The translations under genes and the position numbers were made by a program. A stretch of DNA of 64,000 nucleotides from Tenacibaculum caenipelagi (GTDB taxonomy: Bacteria > Bacteroidota > Bacteroidia > Flavobacteriales > Flavobacteriaceae). Position 1 is the stretch's first letter. Every line of letters begins with the position of its first letter. Shown one piece after another: positions 44,420-53,712 of the stretch. The stretch is from NCBI RefSeq assembly GCF_004363005.1, contig NZ_SNYH01000006.1:1-64000 (forward strand), in the 5' to 3' direction. The notes beneath the pieces are model-generated. The model saw only the letters and a list, made by a program, of their open reading frames with translations, was not told the DNA's origin and did not search any database.

Positions 44420-44905
44420 ATGATTACACTTATTGCTGCAATTGCAAAAAATAATGCTTTAGGAAAAGATAATGACTTAATTTGGTATTTACCTGCCGAT
44501 TTAAAACGGTTTAAGCAAATTACTTCTGGGCATCATATTTTAATGGGACGAAATACTTTTGAAAGTATTGGAAAACCATTGCCAAATCGTACATCAATTA
44601 TCATTACTAGAAATAACGATTATTTTAAAGATGGATGTTTTATAGCGAATAGTATAGAACAAGCGATTGAATTAACAGAAGGTAATAATGCTTTCATTAT
44701 TGGAGGAGCACAAATTTATAAACAAGCTTTAGAACAAAACTTAGTGGATCGTTTGGATATAACTATAGTACACCAAGATTTTGAGGCGGATGCTTTTTTT
44801 CCTGAAATAGATAAGACTATTTGGAAAGAAGTAGCTCGAGAAGATTTTAAAGCCGATGAGAAAAATAAGTACGATTATAGTTTCGTTTCTTATGAGAAAC
44901 GTTAA
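44420..44905 (+). CDS. folA: Dihydrofolate reductase
   Basis: 161 residues, the usual chromosomal length. MITLIAAIAKNNALGKDNDLIWYLPADLKRFK at the start, then GRNTFESIGKPLPNR with the NADPH site, and IIGGAQIYKQAL. It reduces dihydrofolate to tetrahydrofolate and recycles the folate used by ThyA, encoded just upstream. Confidence 0.97.
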   Translation: MITLIAAIAKNNALGKDNDLIWYLPADLKRFKQITSGHHILMGRNTFESIGKPLPNRTSIIITRNNDYFKDGCFIANSIEQAIELTEGNNAFIIGGAQIYKQALEQNLVDRLDITIVHQDFEADAFFPEIDKTIWKEVAREDFKADEKNKYDYSFVSYEKR

Positions 44906-44967
44906 TTTGTGCCATTCTGAACTTGAATTTGTTTTCAGAATTTCATCATTATACTCAGAAAAGCAAC

Positions 44968-45861
44968 ATGTCAATACAACTTACTGAAATATCTAAAATC
45001 TACGGAACACAAAAAGCAGTAAATGCTATTTCTTTTGAAGCAAATAAAGGAGAAATAGTAGGTTTTTTAGGGCCTAATGGAGCAGGGAAATCGACAACAA
45101 TGAAAATCTTAACTGGATTTATTCAACCATCAGAAGGAAATGTTTTAGTAAGTGGAATCGATGTTGTTGCAAATCCTATCGAAGCTCAAAAGAAGATAGG
45201 ATATTTACCAGAGCATAATCCGTTGTATTTAGATATGTACGTGAAGGAATACTTACAGTTTCAAGCATCGTTACACGAGATAGACAAAACTAAAGTAACT
45301 GAAGTTATTGAACAAGTAGGATTATCGATAGAAGCACATAAAAAGATAAATCAACTATCAAAAGGGTATCGTCAGCGTGTAGGATTAGCAGCTGCTATTT
45401 TACACAATCCAGAAGTGTTGATTTTAGATGAACCTACTACAGGATTAGATCCTAATCAATTAGTTGAAATCCGCCAGTTAATCAAAGAATTAGGAAAAGA
45501 TAAAACGGTGTTGCTTTCTACACATATTATGCAAGAGGTAGAGGCGGTTTGTGATCGTGTGATAATCATCAATAAAGGAGAAATAGTGATTGATAAACCT
45601 ATTTCAGAGCTAAAAACAAGTAACGAACAAGTAATTAAAGTTACATTTGATTATAAGCTAGAAGAGCAGTTCATCAAAAGACTACCTAATATAATTTCTT
45701 ATAAGAATACCTTAGAAAACAACTGGGTACTTGTCTTCAACTCAGAAGAAGATATGCGCCCTGTAATTTTTGACTTCGCACAAGAAAACGGATTGAAAAT
45801 TCTAGGGTTAAATACAGAAAACAAAGACTTAGAAAGCTTGTTTAGAGAGTTGACTCAATAA
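44968..45861 (+). CDS. gldA: Gliding motility ABC transporter ATP-binding protein GldA
   Basis: 297 residues. ABC ATPase with Walker A GPNGAGKST, signature LSKGYRQRVGLA, Walker B VLILDEPTTGLDPNQ and the H-loop LSTHIMQEVEAV. The C-terminal ~80 residues are typical of GldA. In Flavobacteria GldA works with GldF and GldG, whose genes are elsewhere. The ATG at 44968 is preferred to an earlier in-frame ATG at 44923. Confidence 0.9.
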   Translation: MSIQLTEISKIYGTQKAVNAISFEANKGEIVGFLGPNGAGKSTTMKILTGFIQPSEGNVLVSGIDVVANPIEAQKKIGYLPEHNPLYLDMYVKEYLQFQASLHEIDKTKVTEVIEQVGLSIEAHKKINQLSKGYRQRVGLAAAILHNPEVLILDEPTTGLDPNQLVEIRQLIKELGKDKTVLLSTHIMQEVEAVCDRVIIINKGEIVIDKPISELKTSNEQVIKVTFDYKLEEQFIKRLPNIISYKNTLENNWVLVFNSEEDMRPVIFDFAQENGLKILGLNTENKDLESLFRELTQ

Positions 45862-45894
45862 AAAGATAGAAAAAGAAAAACGAAAAATTGAATA

Positions 45895-47058
45895 ATGAAA
45901 AAGCTTTTACTTCTAGTATTAGTTCCTTTTTTGCTGGAATGTAGTAAAAAGGAAGAATCAGATGTTTTTATAGGCGCATATAGAAGCTTAGATAAGGTTA
46001 TACCCTATCCATATTTATTTAAGTATAAGGGTAAAAAATTGTCTTTGTATAATCATATGGGAAAAATAATAGGAGAACATCAGATTGATTCAATAAAGGA
46101 AAAAGACGCTTTAAAAATAGCCGATAAAGAGTTTCTAGTTTGTAGAAAGAGAAACGAGAGGATAACTATGTTTGATTTATCGGATACCATTAATTTTCCA
46201 AGGTATAAAGATGAATCAAGAAGTCCAATATATAAATACTTGGCAGTTTTCAAGAAGACAAGTTTTAATAAAATAAACATGAAAATTGAAGGTGTTAGAA
46301 AGCATCTAGAATCGAAAGTGTGGAAATATAATGTTGAGAAAAGTGGAAATGATAATCCTAATGAAGATTTTGTTATAGAAAAAGTATATTCTTTTAAAGA
46401 AGACAAAGTTATAGAACTAACCAACTATTATTACAAAGAAGAGAAGATTATTTCAGAGCATCAAAGTATGAAATTTGAACTTTTCAAAATTGACAATCAG
46501 CTATTTCTATCTCTTTCAAAACAAACAGATAATCCATTACCTATTTTACAAATCACGGCTATTTCAGATTCGAGGATTTCGTTGAAAGATTATTCAGTAA
46601 GAGATCTTAAAGGAAAGAAGATAATATTTGACTCAACGTCATTTAATAGTGGGAACTTTAATGCTTATGTTAAGAAATCGAATGATTTTGAAAATTGTTT
46701 TGAAGGCTATCAAGGAGAATATTATCATGATGACGTTACTTATAAAAAAGGAAATGAGTTCTTAATAAACTTTGTTAATGACGGAATCCCTAAAGTTCAG
46801 GAAAACAAAAAAGGGTATATAATTATTCATTTTAATATAAACTGTAATAAAAAGATAGGAGACTTTGGCTTGATACAAATGACTAGAGAGTATAAGAAAA
46901 CAAGTTTTTCTAATGAATTAGTCAAACACTTAGTAAATAAAGTGGCTAGTCTTAAGGATTGGCCTAATATAGAAGAAAGTACTTCAAATTATAAAGATGT
47001 TCATGCATTTTTAATGTTCAAAGTTGATAACGGTAAAATTGTAGATCTATGTCCTTAA
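45895..47058 (+). CDS. Hypothetical lipoprotein with TonB-C-like end
   Basis: 387 residues. Signal with lipobox LLEC, Cys16. The middle is not recognised. The last ~100 residues (YIIIHFNINCNKKIGDFGLIQM, then FLMFKVDNGKIVDLCP) resemble the repeated beta-alpha-beta element of TonB C-terminal domains in Bacteroidota lipoproteins. Anchored outside the cytoplasm; role unknown. It overlaps the next lipoprotein gene by 10 bases, so the two form an operon. Confidence 0.8.
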   Translation: MKKLLLLVLVPFLLECSKKEESDVFIGAYRSLDKVIPYPYLFKYKGKKLSLYNHMGKIIGEHQIDSIKEKDALKIADKEFLVCRKRNERITMFDLSDTINFPRYKDESRSPIYKYLAVFKKTSFNKINMKIEGVRKHLESKVWKYNVEKSGNDNPNEDFVIEKVYSFKEDKVIELTNYYYKEEKIISEHQSMKFELFKIDNQLFLSLSKQTDNPLPILQITAISDSRISLKDYSVRDLKGKKIIFDSTSFNSGNFNAYVKKSNDFENCFEGYQGEYYHDDVTYKKGNEFLINFVNDGIPKVQENKKGYIIIHFNINCNKKIGDFGLIQMTREYKKTSFSNELVKHLVNKVASLKDWPNIEESTSNYKDVHAFLMFKVDNGKIVDLCP

Positions 47059-47906
47059 AGAAAGTATTATTTATTATTGTTATTTCCTTTGTTTTTAGTT
47101 GTAAGACTGAAAATAAAATGTCTTCAGATAAACTTACAGATAAACTTACAGATAAAGAGAGAGATTCTATAGCAAAAAGATTTGATGATATATCGGTCTA
47201 TTTTATACAGCCTTCACAAATACATAGAGAGTATAAAGATTCAGCTATTGCAATTCATCCAGAGAAAGTAGATTATATTCAACGACTTTCTTACTCGTAT
47301 AAAAAAGTGGGAGATCATATAAAAGCGATGGAAATACTTAATAAAGCTGTAGATATTGATACTGCTAAGGGACAAGTAAATGCATTGCAATATAGAGCAT
47401 GGACATTGTTGTACTATTATCGTGATTATGAAGGGGCTATAAAAGATGTAGATTTAATAGAGAAAATTACAGGAGATAAATATAGTGCTTGTTGGGGAGA
47501 GCCTTGCGGTTTACAAAAAGGAGAAGCATTGTATAAATTGGGAAAGTATGATGAAGCTATTAAAGAATTTATTACGGTGAATGAGGAAGAAGAAAAATTG
47601 GGGTTTAATATTACTGATAATCATTTAGTGTTTTTTTATTTAGGGAGGTGTTATGCAGAAAAAGAAGATTACAAAAACGCGATTATTAATTTTGAAAAAT
47701 CCTTAAAAGGGGCATATAATATGTTTCCTGAAGCTTACTATCAATTAGGGTTGATTTATAAAAATCAGAAAGATTATATCAAGGCTAAAGAATGCTTTTT
47801 AAAAGCTAAAGAAATGCCCGAATACAAAATGAATGAGCCATACTTTGAGCGTTTTGATGAAGTTTTTCCTTATATGATAGAAAAGGAATTAAAAGAATTG
47901 AATTAA
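47049..47906 (+). CDS. TPR-repeat lipoprotein
   Basis: 285 residues. Lipoprotein signal with FVFSC at Cys17, then a linker with a tandem DKLTDKLTDKERD run from a 12-base DNA repeat. From about 60 to 265 there are several tetratricopeptide repeats (for example ALYKLGKYDEAIKEFITV and YFYLGRCYAEKEDYKNAIINFEKS-like units). It probably acts as a scaffold on the membrane surface. It overlaps the preceding lipoprotein gene. A hairpin terminator follows. Confidence 0.88.
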   Translation: MSLKKVLFIIVISFVFSCKTENKMSSDKLTDKLTDKERDSIAKRFDDISVYFIQPSQIHREYKDSAIAIHPEKVDYIQRLSYSYKKVGDHIKAMEILNKAVDIDTAKGQVNALQYRAWTLLYYYRDYEGAIKDVDLIEKITGDKYSACWGEPCGLQKGEALYKLGKYDEAIKEFITVNEEEEKLGFNITDNHLVFFYLGRCYAEKEDYKNAIINFEKSLKGAYNMFPEAYYQLGLIYKNQKDYIKAKECFLKAKEMPEYKMNEPYFERFDEVFPYMIEKELKELN

Positions 47907-47949
47907 AAAACAAGGTGCTTATTTTAAATTAACAAAACAAAAAAAAGTA

Positions 47950-47986
47950 TAAACTCCTTGCATACACTGTATGTAAGGAGTTTTAT
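47950..47986 (+). terminator. Terminator before the injection-system operon
   Basis: AAACTCCTT and AAGGAGTTT arms with inner CATAC/GTATG pairing, then TTTATTG. The remaining 218 bases up to 48204 carry no gene and no clear TAnnTTTG promoter, though an injection-system promoter is expected there. Confidence 0.8.
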
Positions 47987-48204
47987 TGTTTGACTACCCT
48001 TAAAACTTAAAATTTACTATTTAAAAAAGTAAGGGTGATTTTCCCCTTTTTACTACCTGTAATTCTATTTAAAAATTTTTAGGAGAAACTACTTTTTTAA
48101 AAGAGTTTTTCATTGCGGTTACTCTTCGTAAGAGAGGTTAATTTTACAATGTCTGATTGCGCACCCCTCAATCTACACGCAAAAACTAACCAAACTTATT
48201 ATCA

Positions 48205-48780
48205 ATGATTTTTGAGATATTACAAATCATTACAGAAGAATTAAATGATTATTTCGACGAAAAATCTGTGGATTTATCTAATATAGCCATGGCTGAAGGA
48301 GATGGTAATTCTCCAGGAAATAATCCAGATATTTCGCTAACATTAATTAATACGCAAGAAGAGTTTGCTTTAAAAAACACTTCTAATAACCGTATTAATG
48401 GCACTACGGTTAGTTACAAAAATCCAAAAGTATATTTAAACCTTTATATCTTATTCAGTGTAGATAAATCTAGTTATTCAGAATCATTAAAGAGCTTAAC
48501 TAAGATATTAGCCTTCTTTCAAGGTAAAAAAGTATTTACACATAAGAATACAAATTTTGAAGCTATAGATGGATTAGGAGATTTAAAGACCTTTAAATTT
48601 ATTACACAATTATATACACCATCATTTGAAGAACTCAACTACATATGGGGAACTTTAGGAGGAAAACAATATCCTTCAGTACTCTATAAAGTAACACTTT
48701 TAGAAATAGAAAGAGATATCATAACTAAAGAAGGTACTGTCATCTCTGGTATTGAACAAAAACCAATAATTAAAAATTAA
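48205..48780 (+). CDS. DUF4255 / Pvc16-like cap protein of the injection system
   Basis: 191 residues. The DUF4255 (Pvc16 N-terminal) pattern is MIFEILQIITEELNDYF at the start, then YKNPKVYLNLYILFSVDKSSYSESLKSLTKILAFFQGK, as in the tail-terminator proteins Afp16 and Pvc16. Those proteins cap the far end of the sheath and tube. It is the first gene of the operon. The C-terminal part (ELNYIWGTLGGKQYPSVLYKV) is conserved in the family. Confidence 0.9.
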   Translation: MIFEILQIITEELNDYFDEKSVDLSNIAMAEGDGNSPGNNPDISLTLINTQEEFALKNTSNNRINGTTVSYKNPKVYLNLYILFSVDKSSYSESLKSLTKILAFFQGKKVFTHKNTNFEAIDGLGDLKTFKFITQLYTPSFEELNYIWGTLGGKQYPSVLYKVTLLEIERDIITKEGTVISGIEQKPIIKN

Positions 48781-48786
48781 AGGATT

Positions 48787-49857
48787 ATGTATAAAACGTT
48801 GTTCAATATCAATATATATCACTCTTATTTTTTAGACGAAGGAGAACGAATGTTTTTTGAGTTTGGAGGGGGGAATAATGGAATAACACCACTTACAGAT
48901 AAGGAAAAACAAAGTTTAGAAGCGCAATATAATGTCAATGATTTTTTAAGAATAATTCCAACTAAGGAAACAGAAGAAACGTTAAAAAATCACAGATTAT
49001 TATTTAGAGAGCATAAAAAAGGAATACGAGTTTTATCTGAAACTCTAACAGAAATAGCAGAAGAAGGAAATCAAGAGGTTACTAGGTATAGCCCAATATT
49101 AAGATTACCAAACTCATTGGTGTTAACTTTTTATTTAAAAGTACATCATCCGTACTTTGAGAATTTTTCTAAAGTAATAGAAAAGAGTGAGAATCAACTT
49201 TACTATCTATCAAACAAAAGTTCATCAGTCCTTAATTTATTTGAAACAATTGCAGAAGTAAAAAAGTGGAGTTCTTTTTTAATCTCAGACAGTGAAACAA
49301 GAAAGTTATTGCATCAGCTCGAAAGTGAAAAGGAGTTTCAAACAACGACTCCAAACTTAGTAACCATAGCAAATATAGAAGATTCAATAATAGATACTAT
49401 AGAATCTAAAATAACTAATACTATCCCTTTAGATGAAGATGAGCAAAAAGTATTAGACACTATGAATGATTTTGTATCAAGAGTAAAGAACACAGGAATA
49501 ATAGGCATTATGCAAGTTCAGGTGTCAGGAGATAATAATACCAAACTAACAGAAGATATTTTGGTTAAAAATGAGCAGACACAATTGTTTGATGTACCTA
49601 AACAATGTTTGTTAAAAGAGTTTCCTCAGTTTGCTATTTGCATTGAAAATAGAAGCACTTTTTGGCGTTATACAAAAGTTAGCGAAAACCTAATTATGAC
49701 AACATCAGAAGAGAAACCTCTTACGATGAATGGACGTGTGGAGATAGCGAAACAAGATGTTTCTCCAGTACCACAAGAAGATTATTATTTCCCTAATCCT
49801 ACTCCAGAAAGCATTAAGAAAGAGGCACAAGATTATTATTCGGAAGTATTTATATAA
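48787..49857 (+). CDS. Conserved protein of Bacteroidota injection systems, function unknown
   Basis: 356 residues, no signal peptide or membrane segment. It begins MYKTLFNINIYHSYFLDEGERMF and contains a mixed alpha/beta pattern; no known domain is recognised. It starts 6 bases after the cap-protein stop and ends 29 bases before the sheath gene, so it is co-expressed with structural parts. It may be a structural accessory or assembly factor. Confidence 0.75.
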   Translation: MYKTLFNINIYHSYFLDEGERMFFEFGGGNNGITPLTDKEKQSLEAQYNVNDFLRIIPTKETEETLKNHRLLFREHKKGIRVLSETLTEIAEEGNQEVTRYSPILRLPNSLVLTFYLKVHHPYFENFSKVIEKSENQLYYLSNKSSSVLNLFETIAEVKKWSSFLISDSETRKLLHQLESEKEFQTTTPNLVTIANIEDSIIDTIESKITNTIPLDEDEQKVLDTMNDFVSRVKNTGIIGIMQVQVSGDNNTKLTEDILVKNEQTQLFDVPKQCLLKEFPQFAICIENRSTFWRYTKVSENLIMTTSEEKPLTMNGRVEIAKQDVSPVPQEDYYFPNPTPESIKKEAQDYYSEVFI

Positions 49858-49886
49858 ACAAAAAGTTAAATTAAAAACTAGTAATT

Positions 49887-51851
49887 ATGTCAGCGTACAA
49901 AACACCAGGAGTCTACGTAGAGGAAATCGTTAAGTTTCCCCCTTCAGTAGCTCAAGTAGAAACAGCAATTCCAGCTTTTATCGGATATACAGAAAAAGCT
50001 AAAAAGAAAGAGGATGATGACCTATTGTTAGAACCAAAAAGAATTACTTCAATGTTGGAGTATGAAACTTATTTTGGTTTTTCTGAAAAAGAAACAACTA
50101 TTGGAGTCAATGTAATTAATGCAAATGAAGCAAATGAAGAAATTATAGTAACACAACCAAGTACTCCTTCTCCTTTTAAAATGTATTATAATATGCAGAT
50201 GTATTTTGCAAACGGAGGAGGTCCATGTTACATAACCTCAGTTGGAACCTATTCTTCAGCAAGAACAAACAACAATGTAAACCCAGTACTTCTTGAAGAA
50301 GTAGGAAATAATGGATTTAAAGGTTTAAAAGAAGGGTTAGAAGAAGTAGAATATATAGACGAAGTAACCTTACTTGTATTTCCTGATGCAACTTCATTAA
50401 CGTCAGATGCAGATTTTTATAGTTTATATTCTTTAGCACTTACTCAATGTAACAAACTACAAGATCGTTTTACAATTATTGATACATATTCAGATAAAGA
50501 ATATGATGATGGTGGAGGAGATGTAGATCCAGTAGAAGCTCTTAGAGATAAAATTTCTTTAGAAAAAGATTACTTAAAATATGGAGCAGCTTACTTCCCA
50601 TATTTAAATACGATTTTAGACTTTTCTTATAATGAAAGTAGTATTGAAGTTCAAGGACTTGAAGAGAGTTTATCAGTACAAGCAGACAATGTAATAGACG
50701 GTATCGATTTAACAAAATTAGAAGATTTATTAACTGCATTAGTTGATACAGAAAATGCTATTGATGCAGCAGCAGACAATACAGCAGCATTATCGTTTAA
50801 AAACAATGCTATTTCTAATGTTAAAAATATTATAAGCTATTTAGAAGATGTTACTTCATCGATTAATGATTTAATCTCAGCAGCTGAAGATTCAGGAGAA
50901 GCTTCTTTAACAGCACCAAGTGTTAATATGACAACTTGGATGGACAATAACTTAGAAGCTATTCTAGCCGATTTACATAGTAAAGTATTTAAACTACAAC
51001 AAGACGATACTAAAGCTAAGTTAACCGGAAGTTTAACCTCAAATGCAACCAATGTATATGGCTTATTAGGAATTACTGATGAAGTTGACATGACTAATAA
51101 TGGAATTTATACAGACTTAGAAGGGCAAAAAACAGCAGATGAATTATTTGCTTTAAAAGGAGCAATAGATCTTTTAGGAGGAGTAACAACATTACCTTCA
51201 TTAGCTGACTTAAAAGCAGAGAACAATGCATTGTACAACAAAATAAAGTCAGAAATCGGATTATTACCTGTAAAGCTTTCGCCTAGTGCAACCATGGCAG
51301 GAATTTATGCTAAAGTTGATGCCGATAGAGGAGTATGGAAAGCACCAGCAAATGTAGGTTTAAACTATGTATATGGACCATCTGTTATAATATCACATGA
51401 TGAACAAAAAGATTTAAATGTAGACACTAAAGCGGGTAAATCTGTTAATGCTATCAGATCGTTTGTCGGAAAAGGGAATCTAGTATGGGGAGCAAGAACA
51501 CTTGCAGGGAATGATAATGAGTGGAGATATGTGTCTGTGCGACGTTTCTTTAACATGGCAGAAGAGTCAATTAAAAAAGCAACTGAACAGTTTGTTTTTG
51601 AACCTAATGATAAAAACACATGGGTACGTGTAAAAGCAATGATCGATAATTTCTTAACGCAACAATGGAGAGCAGGAGCCTTAGCAGGACCTACACCAGA
51701 GAAAGCATTTTATGTTAGTGTTGGGTTAGGTGAAACTATGACAGCTCAAGATGTTTTAGAAGGAAATATGATTATAGAAATTGGTATGGCAGTAGTACGT
51801 CCAGCTGAATTTATCATTCTAAAATTCTCTCACAAAATGCAAGAAGCATAA
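49887..51851 (+). CDS. Contractile sheath protein with a large inserted domain
   Basis: 654 residues. N-terminal mark KTPGVYVEEI at 5-14 and AIPAFIGYTEKA, then YYNMQMYFANGGGPCYITSVG near 100-120. The C-terminal conserved sheath domain runs from about 485 to the end (VGLNYVYGPSV, VWGARTLAG, WRYVSVRRFFNM, FEPN). Between YGAAYFPYLNTILDFSY (231-247) and LPVKLSPSATMAGIYAK (460-476) lie about 210 mainly helical residues rich in Asp, Asn, Ala and Ser; these look like a surface domain. The sheath contracts to drive the tube into a target membrane. Only one sheath gene is seen, whereas Afp has three. Confidence 0.93.
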   Translation: MSAYKTPGVYVEEIVKFPPSVAQVETAIPAFIGYTEKAKKKEDDDLLLEPKRITSMLEYETYFGFSEKETTIGVNVINANEANEEIIVTQPSTPSPFKMYYNMQMYFANGGGPCYITSVGTYSSARTNNNVNPVLLEEVGNNGFKGLKEGLEEVEYIDEVTLLVFPDATSLTSDADFYSLYSLALTQCNKLQDRFTIIDTYSDKEYDDGGGDVDPVEALRDKISLEKDYLKYGAAYFPYLNTILDFSYNESSIEVQGLEESLSVQADNVIDGIDLTKLEDLLTALVDTENAIDAAADNTAALSFKNNAISNVKNIISYLEDVTSSINDLISAAEDSGEASLTAPSVNMTTWMDNNLEAILADLHSKVFKLQQDDTKAKLTGSLTSNATNVYGLLGITDEVDMTNNGIYTDLEGQKTADELFALKGAIDLLGGVTTLPSLADLKAENNALYNKIKSEIGLLPVKLSPSATMAGIYAKVDADRGVWKAPANVGLNYVYGPSVIISHDEQKDLNVDTKAGKSVNAIRSFVGKGNLVWGARTLAGNDNEWRYVSVRRFFNMAEESIKKATEQFVFEPNDKNTWVRVKAMIDNFLTQQWRAGALAGPTPEKAFYVSVGLGETMTAQDVLEGNMIIEIGMAVVRPAEFIILKFSHKMQEA

Positions 51852-51979
51852 CCTCAGATTAAGTTCATGAGGTGTTAGCTTAAAGACCAAAAAGCATTTC
51901 GATGCAAAAGTCAAACTATTTAAATACTCAATTAGTGAGTAAGCTAATTAAAAAAACATAACCAAAAAAATAAAGAATC

Positions 51980-52426
51980 ATGGCAGAGTCATATCCAATT
52001 CCAAAGTTTTCCTTCGAAGTAACCTTTGGAGATACGAAATTTAATTGTACAGAAGTATCTGGGTTAAGTTTCGATAATAAAGTAATAGAATATCGCGGAG
52101 GAGCAGATAAAGAATATCATAAATCAAAACAACCAGGATTGTTTGAGTATAGTAACATTACGATGAAGAGAGGAACTTTTGTAGATGAAAGTAAACAGTT
52201 TTATAAACAATGGGCTAAAACGGTTTATTTTCAAGAAGGAGGAGAGCAATTTAGAGGTGATCTAACGATTAAGTTATTAGATGAAAATGGTGACCCTGCA
52301 GTAGTATGGGAAGCTCAAAATGCATACATCACTAAAGTGCAACCTACAGATTTAAAAGCTGATGGTAATGAAATAGCTATTGAAACAGCTGAATGGGCTA
52401 TTGAAAAATTAAAAATGTCATCGTAA
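51980..52426 (+). CDS. Inner tube protein, gp19/Hcp-like (first copy)
   Basis: 148 residues. The T4 gp19-like pattern is IPKFSFEVTFGDTKFNCTEVSGLSFDNKVIEYRGG, then MKRGTFVDESKQFYKQW and the closing ETAEWAIEKL. It forms the hexameric rings of the inner tube. 128 bases separate it from the sheath gene. The next gene starts within its stop codon (TAATG), a sign of coupled translation. Confidence 0.92.
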   Translation: MAESYPIPKFSFEVTFGDTKFNCTEVSGLSFDNKVIEYRGGADKEYHKSKQPGLFEYSNITMKRGTFVDESKQFYKQWAKTVYFQEGGEQFRGDLTIKLLDENGDPAVVWEAQNAYITKVQPTDLKADGNEIAIETAEWAIEKLKMSS

Positions 52427-52863
52427 TGAGCTATCATCCACCAGTAGGATTTAGTTTTAAAGTTGAGTTTGAAGATATTTCAACTTCAAATGGCGACAAT
52501 TCATTTCAATCAGTTTCGGGTCTCTCGGTAGACCTTGAAACTGAAGAAATAGCCGAAGGAGGAGAAAACAGATTCAAACATAAAATTCCAGTACGTTCTA
52601 AATATCCCAATCTAGTTTTAAAGAGAGGAATGCTTGTTGATTCAGAAGTGATTAAATGGTGCAAAAAGGCACTAGAAAACTTCGAAATACAACCCGTAAA
52701 CATCAATGTAATGTTATTAGGTGAAGATCAGCAGACAATACAAACATGGAATGTAGTACACGCATATCCTATAAAATGGAACGTGGGAGACTTTAACGCT
52801 GAAGAAAGTAAACTGGTTATAGAAACACTTGAATTAACCTACAACTATTTTAAAGTAGCCTAA
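52426..52863 (+). CDS. Inner tube protein, gp19/Hcp-like (second copy)
   Basis: 145 residues, of the same fold as the preceding protein but divergent: FSFKVEFEDI, SVSGLSVDLETEEIAEGG, LKRGMLVDSEVIKWC. In Afp and PVC a second tube type (Afp5-like) sits at the junction to the baseplate, and this copy may play that role. Its ATG overlaps the stop of the first tube gene. Confidence 0.9.
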   Translation: MSYHPPVGFSFKVEFEDISTSNGDNSFQSVSGLSVDLETEEIAEGGENRFKHKIPVRSKYPNLVLKRGMLVDSEVIKWCKKALENFEIQPVNINVMLLGEDQQTIQTWNVVHAYPIKWNVGDFNAEESKLVIETLELTYNYFKVA

Positions 52864-52864
52864 C

Positions 52865-53026
52865 ATGCCTATTACTATTAAAGAATTGCATATCAAGATT
52901 AATGTAGATGAAAAATCAGAACCTCAAGGAAGAACTAGTGGTTCAAAAAATGGTAACACAGCAGCTATTGTCGCAGCATGTGTTGAAGAAGTAATGGACA
53001 TTCTTGAAAGACAAAAACAACGATAA
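52865..53026 (+). CDS. Small DUF5908-like injection-system protein
   Basis: 53 residues. It begins MPITIKELHIKINVDE, the mark of the DUF5908 family found next to tube proteins in Bacteroidota contractile injection systems; the rest is a short helix ending in a basic tail. It starts 1 base after the tube stop and its stop TAA shares its last base with the ATG of the next gene. It is probably a small structural or adaptor protein of the tube-baseplate join. Confidence 0.88.
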   Translation: MPITIKELHIKINVDEKSEPQGRTSGSKNGNTAAIVAACVEEVMDILERQKQR

Positions 53027-53712
53027 TGAGTCAAGGAGAGTTAAAAAAATTAGTCATAAAAGCTTATAAGGACGATAAGTTTACCGATGAGGTTGCTGAT
53101 GGGGAATTTACAACATTGGTTAATCCAGAGAAATACTTGATTGCTTATAAGCCTGAATATACTGAACAACAAGGGCAAGGTACAAGTGCAACACAACCAA
53201 GCTTTACTAGAATTGCTCCACAAGAACTAGATTTAGATTTATTATTTGATAGTAGTGGTGTTATAGATGGTGATTCCAATTTAAAAGATGGAATTATAGA
53301 TAAGATTGATACGTTTAAAAAAATTGTATTCGATTACAGTGGAGAAGAGCACAAGCCTTATTATTTAATGATTAAATGGGGCGCCTTGCTCTTTAAAGGT
53401 TCTTTAGTAGATCTTTCTATAGAATACAAATTATTTGCTCCAGATGGAACCCCATTACGAGCCAATGCAAAACTAAAAGTAAAAGGAACTGTTGATGATA
53501 ATTTACGAGTAGCAAGAGAGAATAATCAATCACCAGATTTAACACATTATCGTAAAGTAAAATCAGGAGACACCTTACCGCTAATGTGTCATCGTATTTA
53601 TGGAGACTCTAAATATTATTTAGAAGTTGCTCGTGTAAATAAAATCATGCAGTTCAGAAAATTGCAACCTGGGCAAGAAATCTTTTTTCCACCCTTACAA
53701 AAATTTGCTTAG
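53026..53712 (+). CDS. LysM-domain baseplate protein (Afp7-like)
   Basis: 228 residues. The N-terminal ~170 residues are the conserved Afp7/Pvc7-type domain (LVNPEKYLIAYKPEYTEQQGQGTS). A LysM-type domain at about 176-226 has HYRKVKSGDTLPLMCHRIYG and ends EIFFPPLQ. In Afp the LysM protein glues tube and baseplate. It shares its start with the preceding stop and abuts the spike gene without a gap. Confidence 0.9.
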   Translation: MSQGELKKLVIKAYKDDKFTDEVADGEFTTLVNPEKYLIAYKPEYTEQQGQGTSATQPSFTRIAPQELDLDLLFDSSGVIDGDSNLKDGIIDKIDTFKKIVFDYSGEEHKPYYLMIKWGALLFKGSLVDLSIEYKLFAPDGTPLRANAKLKVKGTVDDNLRVARENNQSPDLTHYRKVKSGDTLPLMCHRIYGDSKYYLEVARVNKIMQFRKLQPGQEIFFPPLQKFA

